Origin: Actinospica robiniae DSM 44927
GTDB taxonomy: Bacteria > Actinomycetota > Actinomycetes > Streptomycetales > Catenulisporaceae
Length of the DNA: 64,000 nt
Direction: 5' to 3'
NCBI RefSeq assembly: GCF_000504285.1
Contig: NZ_KI632511.1
Coordinates: 6,430,154-6,494,153 of the forward strand
Positions 27,091-37,204 of the stretch are shown here, in pieces. The notes under the pieces were generated by a model, which saw only the letters and a program-made list of their open reading frames with translations, was not told where the DNA came from and made no database searches. The position numbers were made by a program, and so were the translations under genes. Each line of letters opens with the position of its first letter. Position 1 is the first letter of the stretch.

Positions 27091-28398
27091 GTGACGCCAG
27101 AGCGCGCCATACCCAGACCTCGCACGGGCGCAGGTGCCGTGCCGGCCGTCCCGGCCACCCCCGCACCGGCGCTCGCGCCGCATCGGGACCGGGGCACGGT
27201 GGCGGTGATCCTCTTCCAGCACGGCCCGCTGTTCGAGAACTCGATCCCGCTGACCGTCTTCGGCGTGGACCGCCGCGGACACGGGCTGCCCTATTACCGG
27301 CTGCTGGCCTGCATGGGTGAAGCCGGCCCGTTGCCCACCACCGGCGGCATCCTGCTGGCTACCCCGTACGGCCTAGCCGCCGCCGAGGCCGCCGGCACGG
27401 TGATCGTGCCCGCCTGGCGCTCGCCCACCGACCGCCCGCCCGAGCCCGCCCTGGCCACGCTGCGCCGCGCCGCGAAGGAGGGCGCGCGCGTCCTCGGCCT
27501 GGACAGCGGTGTGTTCGTGCTGGCCGCGGCCGGGCTGCTGGACGGCCGCCCGTGCACCACGCACTGGCTCTACGCGCCCACCCTGGCCCGCCGCTTCCCG
27601 CGGGCCCAGGTGCTCCCGCGCGAACTGTGCGTGGACGACGGCGAGGTCGTCACCGGAGCCGGCGCCGCGGCCGGCATCGACGCCTGCCTGCAGGTGGTCC
27701 GCCGCGACCACGGCGCCCAAGCTGCCGCCCGGCTCGCCCGCAGGCTGGTCTTCCCGGCCGGCCGGCGCGGCGGCCAGACCCCCTACTTCGACAACGACGT
27801 CCCCGACGAGCTGCGCGGGGACCCGCTGGCCGACGCCATGACCTGGGCCCTGGACCACCTGACCGAACCGCTCGACGTGGACGCCATGGCCGCCCGGGCC
27901 GCGATGTCCCGTCGCTCCTTCGACCGCAAGTTCCGCCTCACCATCGGCGTCGCGCCGCTGCAGTGGCTCAACGCGCAGCGGGTGATGTACGCCCAGCGCA
28001 TGCTCGAGTCCACCGACCTGGCGATGGATCAGATCGCCATCCGCAGCGGCTTCGGCTCCCTGGTGGCCATGCGCGGCCACTTCCGCCGCATGCTCTCCAC
28101 CTCGCCGACCGCCTATCGCAGCGGCTTCCGCACCACCCCCGCCGTCCGCACCCGCGGACAGGGCCAGGACATGCCGGAGGCGCTGGACGGCGGCGATAGG
28201 CCGGACGGGTTGCAGTCCGTCGCCCAGGACGAACCGGAGGTCCTCCTTCCGGAGCAGCCGGCGCCCGGCTCCGACCAGGACCGCGAGGAGTACGGCGCCG
28301 TCCTCGGCTCCGCCGCCGGCGGCCGCGTGACCGGCCGGATCCCCGCTCCCGGCGAGCACCGCCGAGATCGTCTCGACCAGCCCGCGGTGGAGGGCTGA
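27091..28398 (+). CDS. adpA: AdpA-like AraC/GlxA-family global regulator
   Basis: About 435 residues: a DJ-1/PfpI-like dimerisation domain (about 35-225) and an AraC DNA-binding domain (about 262-352; [21 protein letters not shown]). Close similarity in layout to Streptomyces AdpA is seen in [40 protein letters not shown] and [17 protein letters not shown]. orn follows, as in Streptomyces. AdpA controls morphological differentiation and secondary metabolism. Oddities: the elbow cysteine of the DJ-1 domain is replaced (GLDSG), no in-frame TTA codon is present, and a ~75-residue unrelated tail follows the AraC domain. The GTG at 27091 is the likely start but lacks a clear ribosome-binding site; a TTG at 27007 is possible. 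Confidence 0.87.
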   Translation: MTPERAIPRPRTGAGAVPAVPATPAPALAPHRDRGTVAVILFQHGPLFENSIPLTVFGVDRRGHGLPYYRLLACMGEAGPLPTTGGILLATPYGLAAAEAAGTVIVPAWRSPTDRPPEPALATLRRAAKEGARVLGLDSGVFVLAAAGLLDGRPCTTHWLYAPTLARRFPRAQVLPRELCVDDGEVVTGAGAAAGIDACLQVVRRDHGAQAAARLARRLVFPAGRRGGQTPYFDNDVPDELRGDPLADAMTWALDHLTEPLDVDAMAARAAMSRRSFDRKFRLTIGVAPLQWLNAQRVMYAQRMLESTDLAMDQIAIRSGFGSLVAMRGHFRRMLSTSPTAYRSGFRTTPAVRTRGQGQDMPEALDGGDRPDGLQSVAQDEPEVLLPEQPAPGSDQDREEYGAVLGSAAGGRVTGRIPAPGEHRRDRLDQPAVEG

Positions 28399-28424
28399 GC
28401 GTGCGGACCGGTAGCCTCGGTGGC

Positions 28425-29066
28425 ATGAATGACCGGCTGGTGTGGATCGACTGCGAGATGACGGGCCTCGACCTGGCGCACGACGCGCTGATCGAGGTGG
28501 CCGCGCTGGTGACCGACTCGGATCTGAACATCCTCGGCGACGGCGTGGACGTGGTGATCAAGCCCCCGGCCGAAGCGCTCGCCCAGATGAAGGAGTTCGT
28601 CCGGGACATGCACGTCCACTCCGGCCTGCTCGCCGAGCTGGAGGGCGGCGTGAGCCTCGAGGAGGCCCAGCGCCTGGTGCTCGAGTACGTCCGCGCGCAC
28701 GCCCCCGAGCCGAACAAGGCGCCGCTGGCCGGCAACACGATCGGCACCGACCGCGGCTTCCTCGCCCGCGACATGCCCGAGCTCGAGTCGCACCTGCACT
28801 ACCGCGTGGTGGACGTCTCCTCGATCAAGGAGCTGGTGCGCCGCTGGTACCCCCGGGTCTACTTCCAGGCCCCCGCGAAGACCGGCAACCACCGCGCCCT
28901 CGGGGACATCAAGGACTCGATCGAGGAGCTGAAGTACTACCGGGCCACGGTGTTCGTCGCCCAGCCCGGCCCTACCTCCGAGGACGCCCGCGCCACCGCG
29001 ACCCGCTTCGGGTCGGCCGGGAGCGGCGCCGGGACCGGGACGAACGGGAGCGGCGCGAGCGCCTGA
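28425..29066 (+). CDS. orn: Oligoribonuclease
   Basis: 213 residues of the DEDDh 3'-5' exonuclease family that degrades di- to pentaribonucleotides, including pGpG from c-di-GMP breakdown. Catalytic residues are visible in [10 protein letters not shown] (D9, E11), the [17 protein letters not shown] segment, and [12 protein letters not shown] (His and Asp). The core is full length; the last ~30 residues are a Gly/Ser/Ala-rich tail. ATG 28425 starts 26 bases after the adpA stop. Confidence 0.95.
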   Translation: MNDRLVWIDCEMTGLDLAHDALIEVAALVTDSDLNILGDGVDVVIKPPAEALAQMKEFVRDMHVHSGLLAELEGGVSLEEAQRLVLEYVRAHAPEPNKAPLAGNTIGTDRGFLARDMPELESHLHYRVVDVSSIKELVRRWYPRVYFQAPAKTGNHRALGDIKDSIEELKYYRATVFVAQPGPTSEDARATATRFGSAGSGAGTGTNGSGASA

Positions 29067-29437
29067 GGCGGCGGGCTCCGGTTGGGTGGGCTCAGCTCAA
29101 GCGACTGAGCCACCTCGGCCGTCTGCCGTGGCTGCTTTCGGCTGATCGTTTGGTCGGTTGGGCCGGGGTGCGCTTCCCGGCCCCCCGGCCGTCGCAAGAC
29201 TTCCGTTGCCGCCTCCCGGCTTCGGTGCGCCCCGACGGTCCGCCCCCGCCGCGACGCCGCCCCCTACCGCTTCCGTCCTTCGCCGTCTCCACATCCGCGC
29301 CCGCCGCAGTCGGCCTCCCCGTCCGTCCCCGCCTGGCCGCTCGCGCATCTCAGCCGGAAAAAGGGTGTCCGACCACCCTGTCGGAACCGCTACACTAGTG
29401 CGAGTGCTCAGGCGTCGTCAGGCGCCGGAGTCATGAT
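29067..29437. other. Intergenic region orn to tRNA-His
   Basis: 370 bp without a credible gene. A short hairpin, GGCTCAG/CTGAGCC at 29089-29111, may end orn transcription. A TACACT hexamer at 29391-29396 could be the -10 element of the tRNA promoter. The remainder is pyrimidine-rich and shows nothing else. Confidence 0.5.
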
Positions 29438-29514
29438 GGTGGGCGTAGCTCAGTTGGTAGAGCATTTGGTTGTGGTCCAAAGGGTCGCGGGTTCGAGTCC
29501 CGTCGCTCACCCCA
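29438..29514 (+). tRNA. tRNA-His (anticodon GTG)
   Basis: Complete cloverleaf: G at -1 (29438), seven-base acceptor 29439-29445 pairing with CGCTCAC at 29504-29510, D-arm GCTC/GAGC, anticodon stem TTTGG/CCAAA around loop TTGTGGT (anticodon 29472-29474), and T-arm GCGGG/CCCGT. CCA is encoded at 29512-29514. Confidence 0.97.
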
Positions 29515-29518
29515 TCTG

Positions 29519-29558
29519 TCAGGCCCCGGATCTGCGGAAACGCGAATCCGGGGCCTGA
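29519..29558 (+). terminator. tRNA-His terminator
   Basis: TCAGGCCCCGGAT and its perfect 13-base complement ATCCGGGGCCTGA flank a 14-base loop just after the tRNA. Confidence 0.85.
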
Positions 29559-29629
29559 TGCGTTTCCCGTCCGGTTCCGCCGGAGTCCCCCTGAGGTTCC
29601 TTCCGAGATGCGCCCGCCGCCGCGGGAAT

Positions 29630-29646
29630 ATACCCTACTGGGGTAT
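29630..29646 (+). promoter_or_regulatory. CsoR-type copper operator
   Basis: ATACCC-TACTG-GGGTAT is a perfect inverted repeat with the TACCC/GGGTA core typical of CsoR sites. It lies 57 bases before csoR in the promoter region, so autoregulation of the csoR-copZ-copA cluster by copper is predicted. Confidence 0.8.
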
Positions 29647-29702
29647 GGTTGGAATGATCGTCTCGGTGAGCCGAAGACGCCGACCGCGGAAGGAGGCGGA
29701 AG

Positions 29703-30023
29703 ATGCAGGGGACGCACGAAAGCGCAGCCGGCCACAGCCACGCGCACGGGTACAGCGACGCGAAGGACGACTACCTCAAGCGTTTGCGGCGGATAGAGGG
29801 GCAGGTCCGGGGCCTGCAGCGGATGATCGAGGAGGACAAGTACTGCATCGACATCCTGACTCAGGTCTCCGCGGCCAAGAGCGCCCTGGAGTCCGTGGCG
29901 CTGGGCCTGCTGCAGGAGCACCTCGCCCACTGCGTGTCCGAGGCCATGGCCGAAGGCGGCGAGGTGGCCGACGCCAAGGTCCGCGAGGCCTCGGCGGCCA
30001 TCGCCCGTCTGGTCCGCTCATGA
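29703..30023 (+). CDS. csoR: Copper-sensing repressor CsoR
   Basis: 106 residues, all-helical DUF156 family. The Cu(I) ligands Cys48, His73 and Cys77 have exactly the spacing of Mycobacterium CsoR (Cys-x24-His-x3-Cys), seen in YCIDIL and EHLAHCV. The N-terminus is His-rich (HESAAGHSHAH) and may bind extra metal. AAGGAGG precedes the ATG. Copper binding should release it from the operator at 29630-29646. Confidence 0.95.
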   Translation: MQGTHESAAGHSHAHGYSDAKDDYLKRLRRIEGQVRGLQRMIEEDKYCIDILTQVSAAKSALESVALGLLQEHLAHCVSEAMAEGGEVADAKVREASAAIARLVRS

Positions 30024-30174
30024 CCCGCGCCGCCCCCGCGCGACTCATTGACGCCACCGCCACTTAGCCCCACCCACGACTTTCTCCCCTCCACGTCGCG
30101 CCGCCCCCATCGCCGCTCCATCCCCGTTTCTCTCACCCCCGTTTTCTCCACCCTCCACGAACGAGAGCGCGAAT

Positions 30175-30450
30175 ATGACTGACATCGAGATCACCGACGC
30201 CCCCGAGCCGGCCCCCGCCGCCAACGCCGACGTCCCCGCCGACAGCCCCGTCGTCACCGTCTACTCGGTCTTCGGCATGAACTGCGGCCACTGCGCCGGC
30301 GCCGTGACCCGCGAGCTCACCGCGATCCACGGCGTCACCGGCGTGAAGGTGGACCTCGGCGCCAAGAAGGTGACCGTCGGCTCGACCCGGCCGCTGTCCG
30401 AGGACGAAGTCCGCGCCGCCGTCGACGAGGCCGGATACGAGCTGGGCTGA
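30175..30450 (+). CDS. copZ: Copper chaperone CopZ (HMA domain)
   Basis: 91 residues with one heavy-metal-associated domain. The metal site GMNCGHC places C37 and C40 at the usual loop. The first ~24 residues are an acidic, Pro/Ala-rich extension. It delivers Cu(I) to the CopA ATPase encoded 56 bases downstream. Confidence 0.93.
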   Translation: MTDIEITDAPEPAPAANADVPADSPVVTVYSVFGMNCGHCAGAVTRELTAIHGVTGVKVDLGAKKVTVGSTRPLSEDEVRAAVDEAGYELG

Positions 30451-30506
30451 GCCGGGTGGAATTCGGGTGGGTCCGGATGGACGCAGCGAGAGCGAAAGGT
30501 GCCCGC

Positions 30507-33137
30507 ATGAGCCGCGTAGACGAGCGGATAGAACTCGAGATCACCGGCATGACGTGCGCCTCGTGCGCGGCCCGGATCGAGAAGCGGCTGAACCGGATCG
30601 AGGGCGTGACCGCCTCGGTGAACTACGCCACCGAGCGCGCCGCCGTCGCATACCCCCCGGAGGTGTCGCCGGGCCAGCTGATCGCAGCGGTCGAAGTAGT
30701 CGGCTACGGCGCCAGCACCCTCGCCGCGGTCTTCCCTACGCCCCCCGCAACTGCCGCCGCCGACTCCATTCCCCTCGCCGACGCCCCCGCTTCGCCCTCG
30801 CCGACGTCCGCTGCGTCGATCGCGCCCACTCCGTCGGCGCCCCCCGCTACCGCCGCGTCCGCACCCTCCGCCGACGCTTCCGCGCCCTCCGCGCAGGCCT
30901 CTGCCGTGGCTCCTTCCCCCGCGCCGACGTCTGCTGCGGCATCTTCCGCCGCCTCCACCCTGCGGCGTCGCGTCACCATCTCCGCCTCGTTAGCGGTCCC
31001 CGTCCTTCTCCTCGCCATGGTCCCCGTGCTCCAATTCCGCGGCTGGCAGTGGCTTTCCCTCGCTCTCGCCACGCCCGTCGTCGCATGGGGCGGCTGGCCG
31101 CTGCACCGCGCCGCCTGGCGCAACCTCAAGCACGGCGCCGCGACGATGGACACCCTCGTCTCGCTCGGCACCATCGCCGCCTACGGCTGGTCCCTCTACG
31201 CCCTGATCTTCGGTAGCGCCGGCGAGCTCGGCATGCGGATGAGCTTCTCGCTGACCGCGTCGGGCGATGGCAACCAGGACGTCTATCTCGAGGTAGCCAG
31301 CGCCGTCACCGTCTTCATCCTGCTCGGCCGCTACCTCGAAGAACGTGCCAAGCGCAGTTCGGGCGCTGCGATGCGCGCGCTGCTCGAGCTCGGCGCCAAG
31401 CAGGCCGTAGTGCTGGGCGCGGATGGGGTCGAACGTCCGGTGGCGATCGAGCAGCTGCAGGTCGGCGAGCTGTTCGTCGTGCGGCCGGGGGAGAAGATCG
31501 CCACCGACGGCGAGGTCGTCGACGGTCAGTCCGCCGTCGACGCGTCGATGCTCACCGGCGAATCCGTGCCGATCGAGGTCGGCCCCGGCACGCAGGTCAG
31601 CGGCGGCACCGTGAACAGCGGAGGCCGGCTGGTCGTGCGCGCCACCCGGGTCGGCGCTGACACGCGCCTCGCTCAGATCGCTCGCCTCGTCGTGCAGGCG
31701 CAGACGGGCAAGGCGGCAGTGCAGCGCCTCGCGGACCGCGTCGCCGGGATCTTCGTGCCCGTGGTCATCGTCCTCGCCCTCGCCACGCTGGCACTCTGGC
31801 TGATCGCCGGCGGCAACACGGCGCACGCCTTCACAGCTGCTGTCGCCGTGCTGATCATCGCGTGCCCCTGCGCCCTCGGTCTGGCCACCCCGACCGCCCT
31901 GCTCGTCGGAACCGGCCGCGGCGCGCAACTCGGCCTGCTGATCAAGGGCCCAGAGGTGCTCGAGTCGACCCGCAAGGTGGACACGATCGTCCTCGACAAG
32001 ACCGGCACCGTGACGACCGGTCAGATGACCCTGCTCGAGGTCCACGCCACCGGCCCCGCCAGCGCCAGCTTCGCCGCCGAGGCAATGCCCGCCGCCGTCG
32101 ATGCGGCCGGCTCCGTGCAAGCCGCCCCCGCAGCCGCCCCACACCAGCTCGCCCTCGGCTCACCCGTCGACTCGTCGTCCTCCGCTCTGTCATCCCTGGA
32201 CGCACCAGCCGCCGAAGTGCTCCGCCTCGCCGGCGCCGTCGAGCATCACGCCGAGCACCCCATCGCCCGCGCGATCGCCCTCGCCGCAGCTACGGCCACA
32301 GCTACCGCCCCCCGCCCCGCCGTCTCCGACTTCCGTGCCACGCCTGGCCTCGGCGTCACCGGCATGGTCGAGGACCGCGCCGTCGTCGTCGGCAGCCCCG
32401 CCTACATCGAACGCGAGTGGTCGCTGCCCCTCCCTGCCGACCTCGCGTCCGCCGCCACCGCCGCCACCGAACTCGGCCGCACCGCCGTCGCGGTCGCATG
32501 GGATGGCAAGGTCCACGGACTGCTCGTCGTCGCCGACGCGGTGAAGCCCGGCGCGCGGGCAGCCGTCGCGGGTCTGCGCGCACTCGGGCTCGAGCCGATG
32601 CTGCTCACCGGAGACAACGCCGCCGTAGCCAAGGCGGTGGCCGACCAGGTGGGCATCCCGCAGGAGTCTGTGATCGCCGAGGTCATGCCGGAGGCCAAGG
32701 CCGAAGCCGTCCGCGCCCTCCAAGCCCGCGGCCGCGTAGTCGCCATGGCCGGCGACGGCGTCAACGACGCCGCTGCTCTAGCCACGGCCGACCTGGGCCT
32801 GTCCATGGGCACCGGCACCGACGCCGCCATCGAGGCCGCCGACCTCACCCTCGTGCGCACCGCCGCCGACGGCTCCGGCGTCGACCTCACCGCCGCCGTG
32901 GACGCGATCCGCCTCGCCCGCCGCACTCTGGCGACCATCAAGGGCAACCTGTTCTGGGCCTTCGCCTACAACCTGGCCGCCATCCCCCTCGCCGCCGCCG
33001 GCCTGCTCAACCCCCTCATCGCCGGCGCCGCCATGGCAGCCTCCTCCCTCTTCGTCGTCTCCAATTCCCTGCGCCTGCGCGCCTTCCACCCCGCCCCGCC
33101 GCCCCCGCCCACCCCCTCCCGCCGCCCCCGCCCCTAA
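30507..33137 (+). CDS. copA: Copper-exporting P1B-type ATPase CopA
   Basis: 876 residues. One N-terminal HMA domain (GMTCASC, C17 and C20) is followed by an unusually long Ala/Pro/Ser linker (about 75-150), then the transmembrane and cytoplasmic domains. Diagnostic residues are TGES in the actuator domain, CPC (C453, C455) in the sixth helix, phosphorylated D497 in DKTGT, HP in AEHPIARAI, and GDGVND. Cu(I)-specific residues appear in the last helices ([10 protein letters not shown] and [16 protein letters not shown]). A second Ala-rich insert lies in the nucleotide-binding domain. The start at 30507 follows AAAGGT; upstream GTG and ATG codons would add up to 17 residues. Confidence 0.95.
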   Translation: MSRVDERIELEITGMTCASCAARIEKRLNRIEGVTASVNYATERAAVAYPPEVSPGQLIAAVEVVGYGASTLAAVFPTPPATAAADSIPLADAPASPSPTSAASIAPTPSAPPATAASAPSADASAPSAQASAVAPSPAPTSAAASSAASTLRRRVTISASLAVPVLLLAMVPVLQFRGWQWLSLALATPVVAWGGWPLHRAAWRNLKHGAATMDTLVSLGTIAAYGWSLYALIFGSAGELGMRMSFSLTASGDGNQDVYLEVASAVTVFILLGRYLEERAKRSSGAAMRALLELGAKQAVVLGADGVERPVAIEQLQVGELFVVRPGEKIATDGEVVDGQSAVDASMLTGESVPIEVGPGTQVSGGTVNSGGRLVVRATRVGADTRLAQIARLVVQAQTGKAAVQRLADRVAGIFVPVVIVLALATLALWLIAGGNTAHAFTAAVAVLIIACPCALGLATPTALLVGTGRGAQLGLLIKGPEVLESTRKVDTIVLDKTGTVTTGQMTLLEVHATGPASASFAAEAMPAAVDAAGSVQAAPAAAPHQLALGSPVDSSSSALSSLDAPAAEVLRLAGAVEHHAEHPIARAIALAAATATATAPRPAVSDFRATPGLGVTGMVEDRAVVVGSPAYIEREWSLPLPADLASAATAATELGRTAVAVAWDGKVHGLLVVADAVKPGARAAVAGLRALGLEPMLLTGDNAAVAKAVADQVGIPQESVIAEVMPEAKAEAVRALQARGRVVAMAGDGVNDAAALATADLGLSMGTGTDAAIEAADLTLVRTAADGSGVDLTAAVDAIRLARRTLATIKGNLFWAFAYNLAAIPLAAAGLLNPLIAGAAMAASSLFVVSNSLRLRAFHPAPPPPPTPSRRPRP

Positions 33138-33237
33138 TCGATTTCTGCTCCCGGCCGATCTGCGGTACTGTCGGATCCGCAGCAGCGAGCCCCCCGGCCG
33201 GTGAAAACGTCCGTCGGCGCTCAACAACTCAACACCA

Positions 33238-33310
<73 letters not shown>

Positions 33311-33656
33311 CAGTAACCGTACGGCCAGGTCGTGACCCACGACCTGGCCGTTTCGCATCCACCCCTTGACCCCGCCGCGTCGTCCAATGACCCGCCGTCA
33401 CCCTCCCGGGCGACCCGTTGCGAGCGGATTGCGAGTGGATGCGGATTTTCGGGCCCCAAAGCGTGCCATCGAACCCTGATTTGTATAGTGGCGATTCGAG
33501 TATTGGCCATTACATATCGGGCGGTGTCACCGGATGCTCTGCCGTACGCCGTGGGTGTCGCATCTTCCCCTAGTGTCCGCTGATACCCGGGCGGAGTGTG
33601 TCGTCCGGGTTCGACGGCACGACGCTGGACGTCGCGAACAAGCAACGTGCCGTTCT
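33311..33656. other. Intergenic region after tRNA-Lys
   Basis: 346 bp without a gene. It opens with the tRNA terminator. After about 33470 the base composition is clearly less GC-rich (TGATTTGTATAGTGG, TTACATATCGG), marking the start of the accessory region. Confidence 0.6.
33321..33351 (+). terminator. tRNA-Lys terminator
   Basis: ACGGCCAGGTCGT and ACGACCTGGCCGT form a perfect 13-bp stem around GACCC, followed by TT. Confidence 0.88.
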
Positions 33657-34337
33657 TCAGTCCGGCCAGACCCGGCCGCGCTTGCGCCATCTCACTTCAG
33701 CGAGGCCGTCGAGGTAGTCGAGACGTTCTGTGTCGGTGGCCGCGACGCAGATATGGACTACGGCGGGATCCTTTCGCGGGCCCGCCTCTGCGCTGGTCCG
33801 GTAGGTAACTTCCGCGAGTATCCGGTCGCCGAGGTGGATGTCGGAGGTGTAAGCACCGGGCCAGCCCCACCCGCCGAAGCCCACTCGACTCAGTGGCGCG
33901 AGCAGCTCGTCAAGATGCTCATCCGGAAACCTGTCGGCCCACAACTGGACGGCTCCGCCATATACCGCCTCGCTCAGTGCGTTGTGGACGAGGAACTCTG
34001 GCATCCTCTCCGCGACCTCGGTCCAGCCGTCGTAGAGCTCGCGCTCGTACACGATGTCTGGGTCATCGAGATCGAAGGCCCAGAGCCAGTCCGCGGTCGG
34101 GTCGGTCATGAAGATGACCGCCTTGCCGGTCGCAACGATCTGCTCTGGCCGGTAGAGGTTGTTTCCAAACTGATAGCGGCGCGTCCACTGGGATTCGAAC
34201 TCGAACCAGTCGAGGAGCGGTCGAGGGAGCCACTTGAACTCCGCTTCCACGCGTCGCGGCGCGGTGTCGGGGCTTCCTCGCCAGCGCACGAGGAAGTCGT
34301 GGAAGTCGATGGTTGCTGGGTCGACCACGCGCTCCAT
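33657..34337 (-). CDS. Uncharacterised protein, Trp-rich
   Basis: 226 residues, soluble, rich in Trp and acidic residues (WLPRPLLDWFEFESQW, TADWLWAFDLDDPD). The general pattern recalls SMI1/KNR4-type immunity proteins, but no diagnostic motif is present and no function is claimed. It is a single gene divergent from the 34487 gene in a lower-GC accessory segment. Confidence 0.65.
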   Translation of the reverse strand: MERVVDPATIDFHDFLVRWRGSPDTAPRRVEAEFKWLPRPLLDWFEFESQWTRRYQFGNNLYRPEQIVATGKAVIFMTDPTADWLWAFDLDDPDIVYERELYDGWTEVAERMPEFLVHNALSEAVYGGAVQLWADRFPDEHLDELLAPLSRVGFGGWGWPGAYTSDIHLGDRILAEVTYRTSAEAGPRKDPAVVHICVAATDTERLDYLDGLAEVRWRKRGRVWPD

Positions 34338-34486
34338 ATGTTTCTCCCCGATCTGCTTGCCGTCGCGCAGGGCAGCCTAGGGGCTACGGCCTCATGAGGG
34401 TCGGCTCGGCAGGAGTTTTCCGCGCTTGTTATCGCGTGCACCGCGGCTATCATCGAGTACGCATAGTCACTTCAGGGGAGCGGGCG

Positions 34487-35746
34487 ATGGACGGCGAGAT
34501 ACAGCTGATCAGTGACGGCGATGGGCTGGCGGTCATCGGGAGTGCGAGGGATGTCGAGCTCTTCCTCATCTCGGAGGGATTGCCGTCGAGAGAGCTCGGC
34601 TTGAAGCGGCTCAAGTCGATCGTCGAGACCGGTGCCGTGGCCGCGCAGACGGGTTCCCAGATCGCCGCCGACTCGGGTCGCTGGGTGAAGCTGACGGAGG
34701 AGTCGGCGCGGGCTATCAAGAAGCATGGGCTGCGGGAAAGCTCGAAGACTGGCCTGAGTACCGGCGTGGTGAAGGGGCCCAAGGGCAAGGGCCAGATCGG
34801 TGGATTCGTCGAGTTCGCGAAGGATCCCCGAACCCTTCTGACGAACCCGTCGGTACTTGCCGGTGCTGCGGGGATCATGGCCCAGGCTGCAATGCAACAG
34901 AGCATGGATGAGATCACCGACTATCTGGCCGCGATCGACGAGAAAGTCGACGACGTGCTGCGCGCCCAGAAGGACGCCGTGTTGGCGCGCATGATCGGCG
35001 TGGGCTTCGTCATCGAGGAGTCCATGACCCTCCGGAACAGCCGCGGCAGGGTCGACGAGGTGACGTGGTCCAAGGTGCAGTCCGCACCGGCCACGATCGC
35101 GGAAACCCAGGCGTACTCGCTGCGCCAGCTTGACGCCATCGCTGAGAAGCTCGAGAACAAGGCCAACATCGGCGATCTCGCCAAGGCCGCTAAGGACGCG
35201 GAGGTAGCGGTTCGGGATTGGCTCGCTGTTCTGGCTCGCTGCTTCCAACTCCAGGATGCGATCGCCGTGCTCGAGCTCGACCGGGTGCTCGACGCCTCTC
35301 CAGAGGAGCTGAACGGGCATCGCCTCGGCCTGAAGGCCGCCCGGCAGGACCGGCTGGAACTCATCGCGCGGTGCACCGAACATCTGGTGGCCAGGATGAA
35401 TGCGGCTGCCGGCACGGCCAACGCGAAGGTGCTGTTGCATCCGACCAAGTCTCCGGCCGTCGTCCAGGCGAGCAACCAGGTCGCGACCGGTGTCTATGCC
35501 CTCCACGAGCGGCTCGGGATTGAATCCGGAGACAAGTCATCGGAGACGAGGCGATGGGTGGAGGCGGCCGTGGAGGTGAGAGACAAGGCGATCGAGACGG
35601 GCACGAAGGGCGTCGGTGCTGCCAAAAGCCTCGGAGCCGAGGGTCTCGATCGGGCCGGCTCGGTAAGAAGCAAGCTTTCCACCGGGATCGCCGAGCGAGC
35701 GCGCCGTCTGCGTGGGAGCGACGAGGAACGCGAAGAAGAAGCCTGA
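34487..35746 (+). CDS. Uncharacterised actinobacterial protein with helical core
   Basis: 419 residues; GGGGAG precedes the ATG at 34487. An Ala/Gly-rich hydrophobic patch (LTNPSVLAGAAGIMAQAAMQQ, about 122-142) is followed by long amphipathic, coiled-coil-prone helices (EITDYLAAIDEKVDDVLRAQ) and a charged C-terminus ending EEREEEA. No enzyme motif is visible. I do not recognise a named family. A membrane-associated oligomer is possible. Confidence 0.7.
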   Translation: MDGEIQLISDGDGLAVIGSARDVELFLISEGLPSRELGLKRLKSIVETGAVAAQTGSQIAADSGRWVKLTEESARAIKKHGLRESSKTGLSTGVVKGPKGKGQIGGFVEFAKDPRTLLTNPSVLAGAAGIMAQAAMQQSMDEITDYLAAIDEKVDDVLRAQKDAVLARMIGVGFVIEESMTLRNSRGRVDEVTWSKVQSAPATIAETQAYSLRQLDAIAEKLENKANIGDLAKAAKDAEVAVRDWLAVLARCFQLQDAIAVLELDRVLDASPEELNGHRLGLKAARQDRLELIARCTEHLVARMNAAAGTANAKVLLHPTKSPAVVQASNQVATGVYALHERLGIESGDKSSETRRWVEAAVEVRDKAIETGTKGVGAAKSLGAEGLDRAGSVRSKLSTGIAERARRLRGSDEEREEEA

Positions 35747-35935
35747 ACAGGCATCAGCCGCTAGATAAAAGAGTTCGTCCGCGAGAAACCCGGCGTGCCA
35801 GCTCGAAAGGGCTGGCCTGCCGCGTCGTCGAGCACCGCTCCTCAGCCCATTGTGAACATCGAACAAGCACCTCGAACCGCAGATCACCCCCCCCGCCTCA
35901 CAAGTCCTGCATGAATTTTTGCCATCACCCCGCGT

Positions 35936-37204
35936 CTAGCGTCCGGCGCGCTTCCAGGCGTCGAGAAACTCCCGGTAGAGGAATCGCTGGTACGGCTGGG
36001 CGCCTGCGAACGAGCGCTGCTTGCCTATAGTGCGGGCGGAGACCCACAGGCCGCTGACTTTTGGTACCCCGGGTGCGGCCTGCGCCACCGACGCCACGGA
36101 GGAGACCAGTTCCTGCTCGAGCGGGGAGAGTTCGACCCGACGTAGCCCGAGACGCTCCAGCAGGTGACGTGTGACACCCTCGATGTCGCGGGCGAAGCGA
36201 ATTTGGTCCTCGTCGGTCACGCACGCAACGATCACCTGCCGCAGCTCAGCCGCGCGCTCCCGGTAGTCCTGGATACGGGAGACCACGAGGTCGATCCACT
36301 CCGTGTCCGAGAGAGTGCCGGTCTCCTGGGCGGACCAGAGCCTTCCACCGAGGAGCGGGAGCTCAAGTTGGAGCAGGCGGAGCCGGTGGGACTCATCTGT
36401 CCCGGCCGCGTCGGCAAGACTCTCGTGAATACCGCGGACGGCGCGTATCAGATCGAGTACCGCGGTATCGGTTGCACCGCGGCGCGTGAGGTCGAACGTC
36501 AGTGAAAAGTCCCGGCGCAGCGGGTGGGACTGGTACGCCATCCGGCACGCTTCGGCCCGTGCCCTGTACTTCATGCCTCTGGCGAGAGTCGCCATCATGT
36601 ATGGCCCATCGCCTGGCTCGGCAATCGTGTCGAGCGCCCCGGCCAACAGCAGGGCGGCGGCCCGAGACCACCGGCCGAACTCGTCGTCCTCGACGCCGTC
36701 CCGGGTGGGTATTCGTTCTCGGTGGTGCCCTGTCGCGATCTTCACCTCGCGGTGTTGAAACGTTCCCCATGCGCGTAGTCGTTCGGATAGCCCGTCCTGA
36801 CGCCCGGCCGCGGACCGATCGATGGCCAGAGCCTGGTCTACGAACCGCGCCATGCTCTTGATCCCGTTCGCGCCCTTGAGCTCTGCGATCTCCCTACGCT
36901 CAAGCAACTGTGCTCTGGTCCGTTGGTCGTCATCGAGCTGCAGCGGTGCGAGCAGACCTGCTGCCATGAGCGAGCGCAACAGGAGGGGACGCTCTCCGAA
37001 GTCTCCTGCCGCAGGAGTGAACAGCAGCGGGTGAGAGACATACACATGCGACATGAAGATCAGCGACTGGATGATTTCGACAAAGCACTGGCGGGCGAAC
37101 GGGTCGCCCGGCCGCGCGTGCCGGTTCTGGGATACCAGGTAGTCCTCGGCGCTGATCAGCGAGGTCACGTCAATCAATACATCGGTGCCGTGGCCCTCAG
37201 TCAT
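35936..37204 (-). CDS. Uncharacterised protein coupled to a phosphatase-like gene
   Basis: 422 residues from the ATG at 37204, which overlaps the stop of the upstream phosphatase gene in an ATGA tetramer. The N-terminus TDVLIDVTSLISAEDYL has a strand-then-helix pattern; the rest is mostly helical with many Arg/Glu. No known domain was recognised. Tight coupling with a CysQ-like enzyme implies a shared role, possibly in a defence or signalling module. Confidence 0.7.
   Translation of the reverse strand: MTEGHGTDVLIDVTSLISAEDYLVSQNRHARPGDPFARQCFVEIIQSLIFMSHVYVSHPLLFTPAAGDFGERPLLLRSLMAAGLLAPLQLDDDQRTRAQLLERREIAELKGANGIKSMARFVDQALAIDRSAAGRQDGLSERLRAWGTFQHREVKIATGHHRERIPTRDGVEDDEFGRWSRAAALLLAGALDTIAEPGDGPYMMATLARGMKYRARAEACRMAYQSHPLRRDFSLTFDLTRRGATDTAVLDLIRAVRGIHESLADAAGTDESHRLRLLQLELPLLGGRLWSAQETGTLSDTEWIDLVVSRIQDYRERAAELRQVIVACVTDEDQIRFARDIEGVTRHLLERLGLRRVELSPLEQELVSSVASVAQAAPGVPKVSGLWVSARTIGKQRSFAGAQPYQRFLYREFLDAWKRAGR

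Noticed and set aside
29158-29436. Open frame between orn and tRNA-His
   Set aside because: Pro/Arg-rich, no ribosome-binding site, and it runs into the tRNA promoter region.
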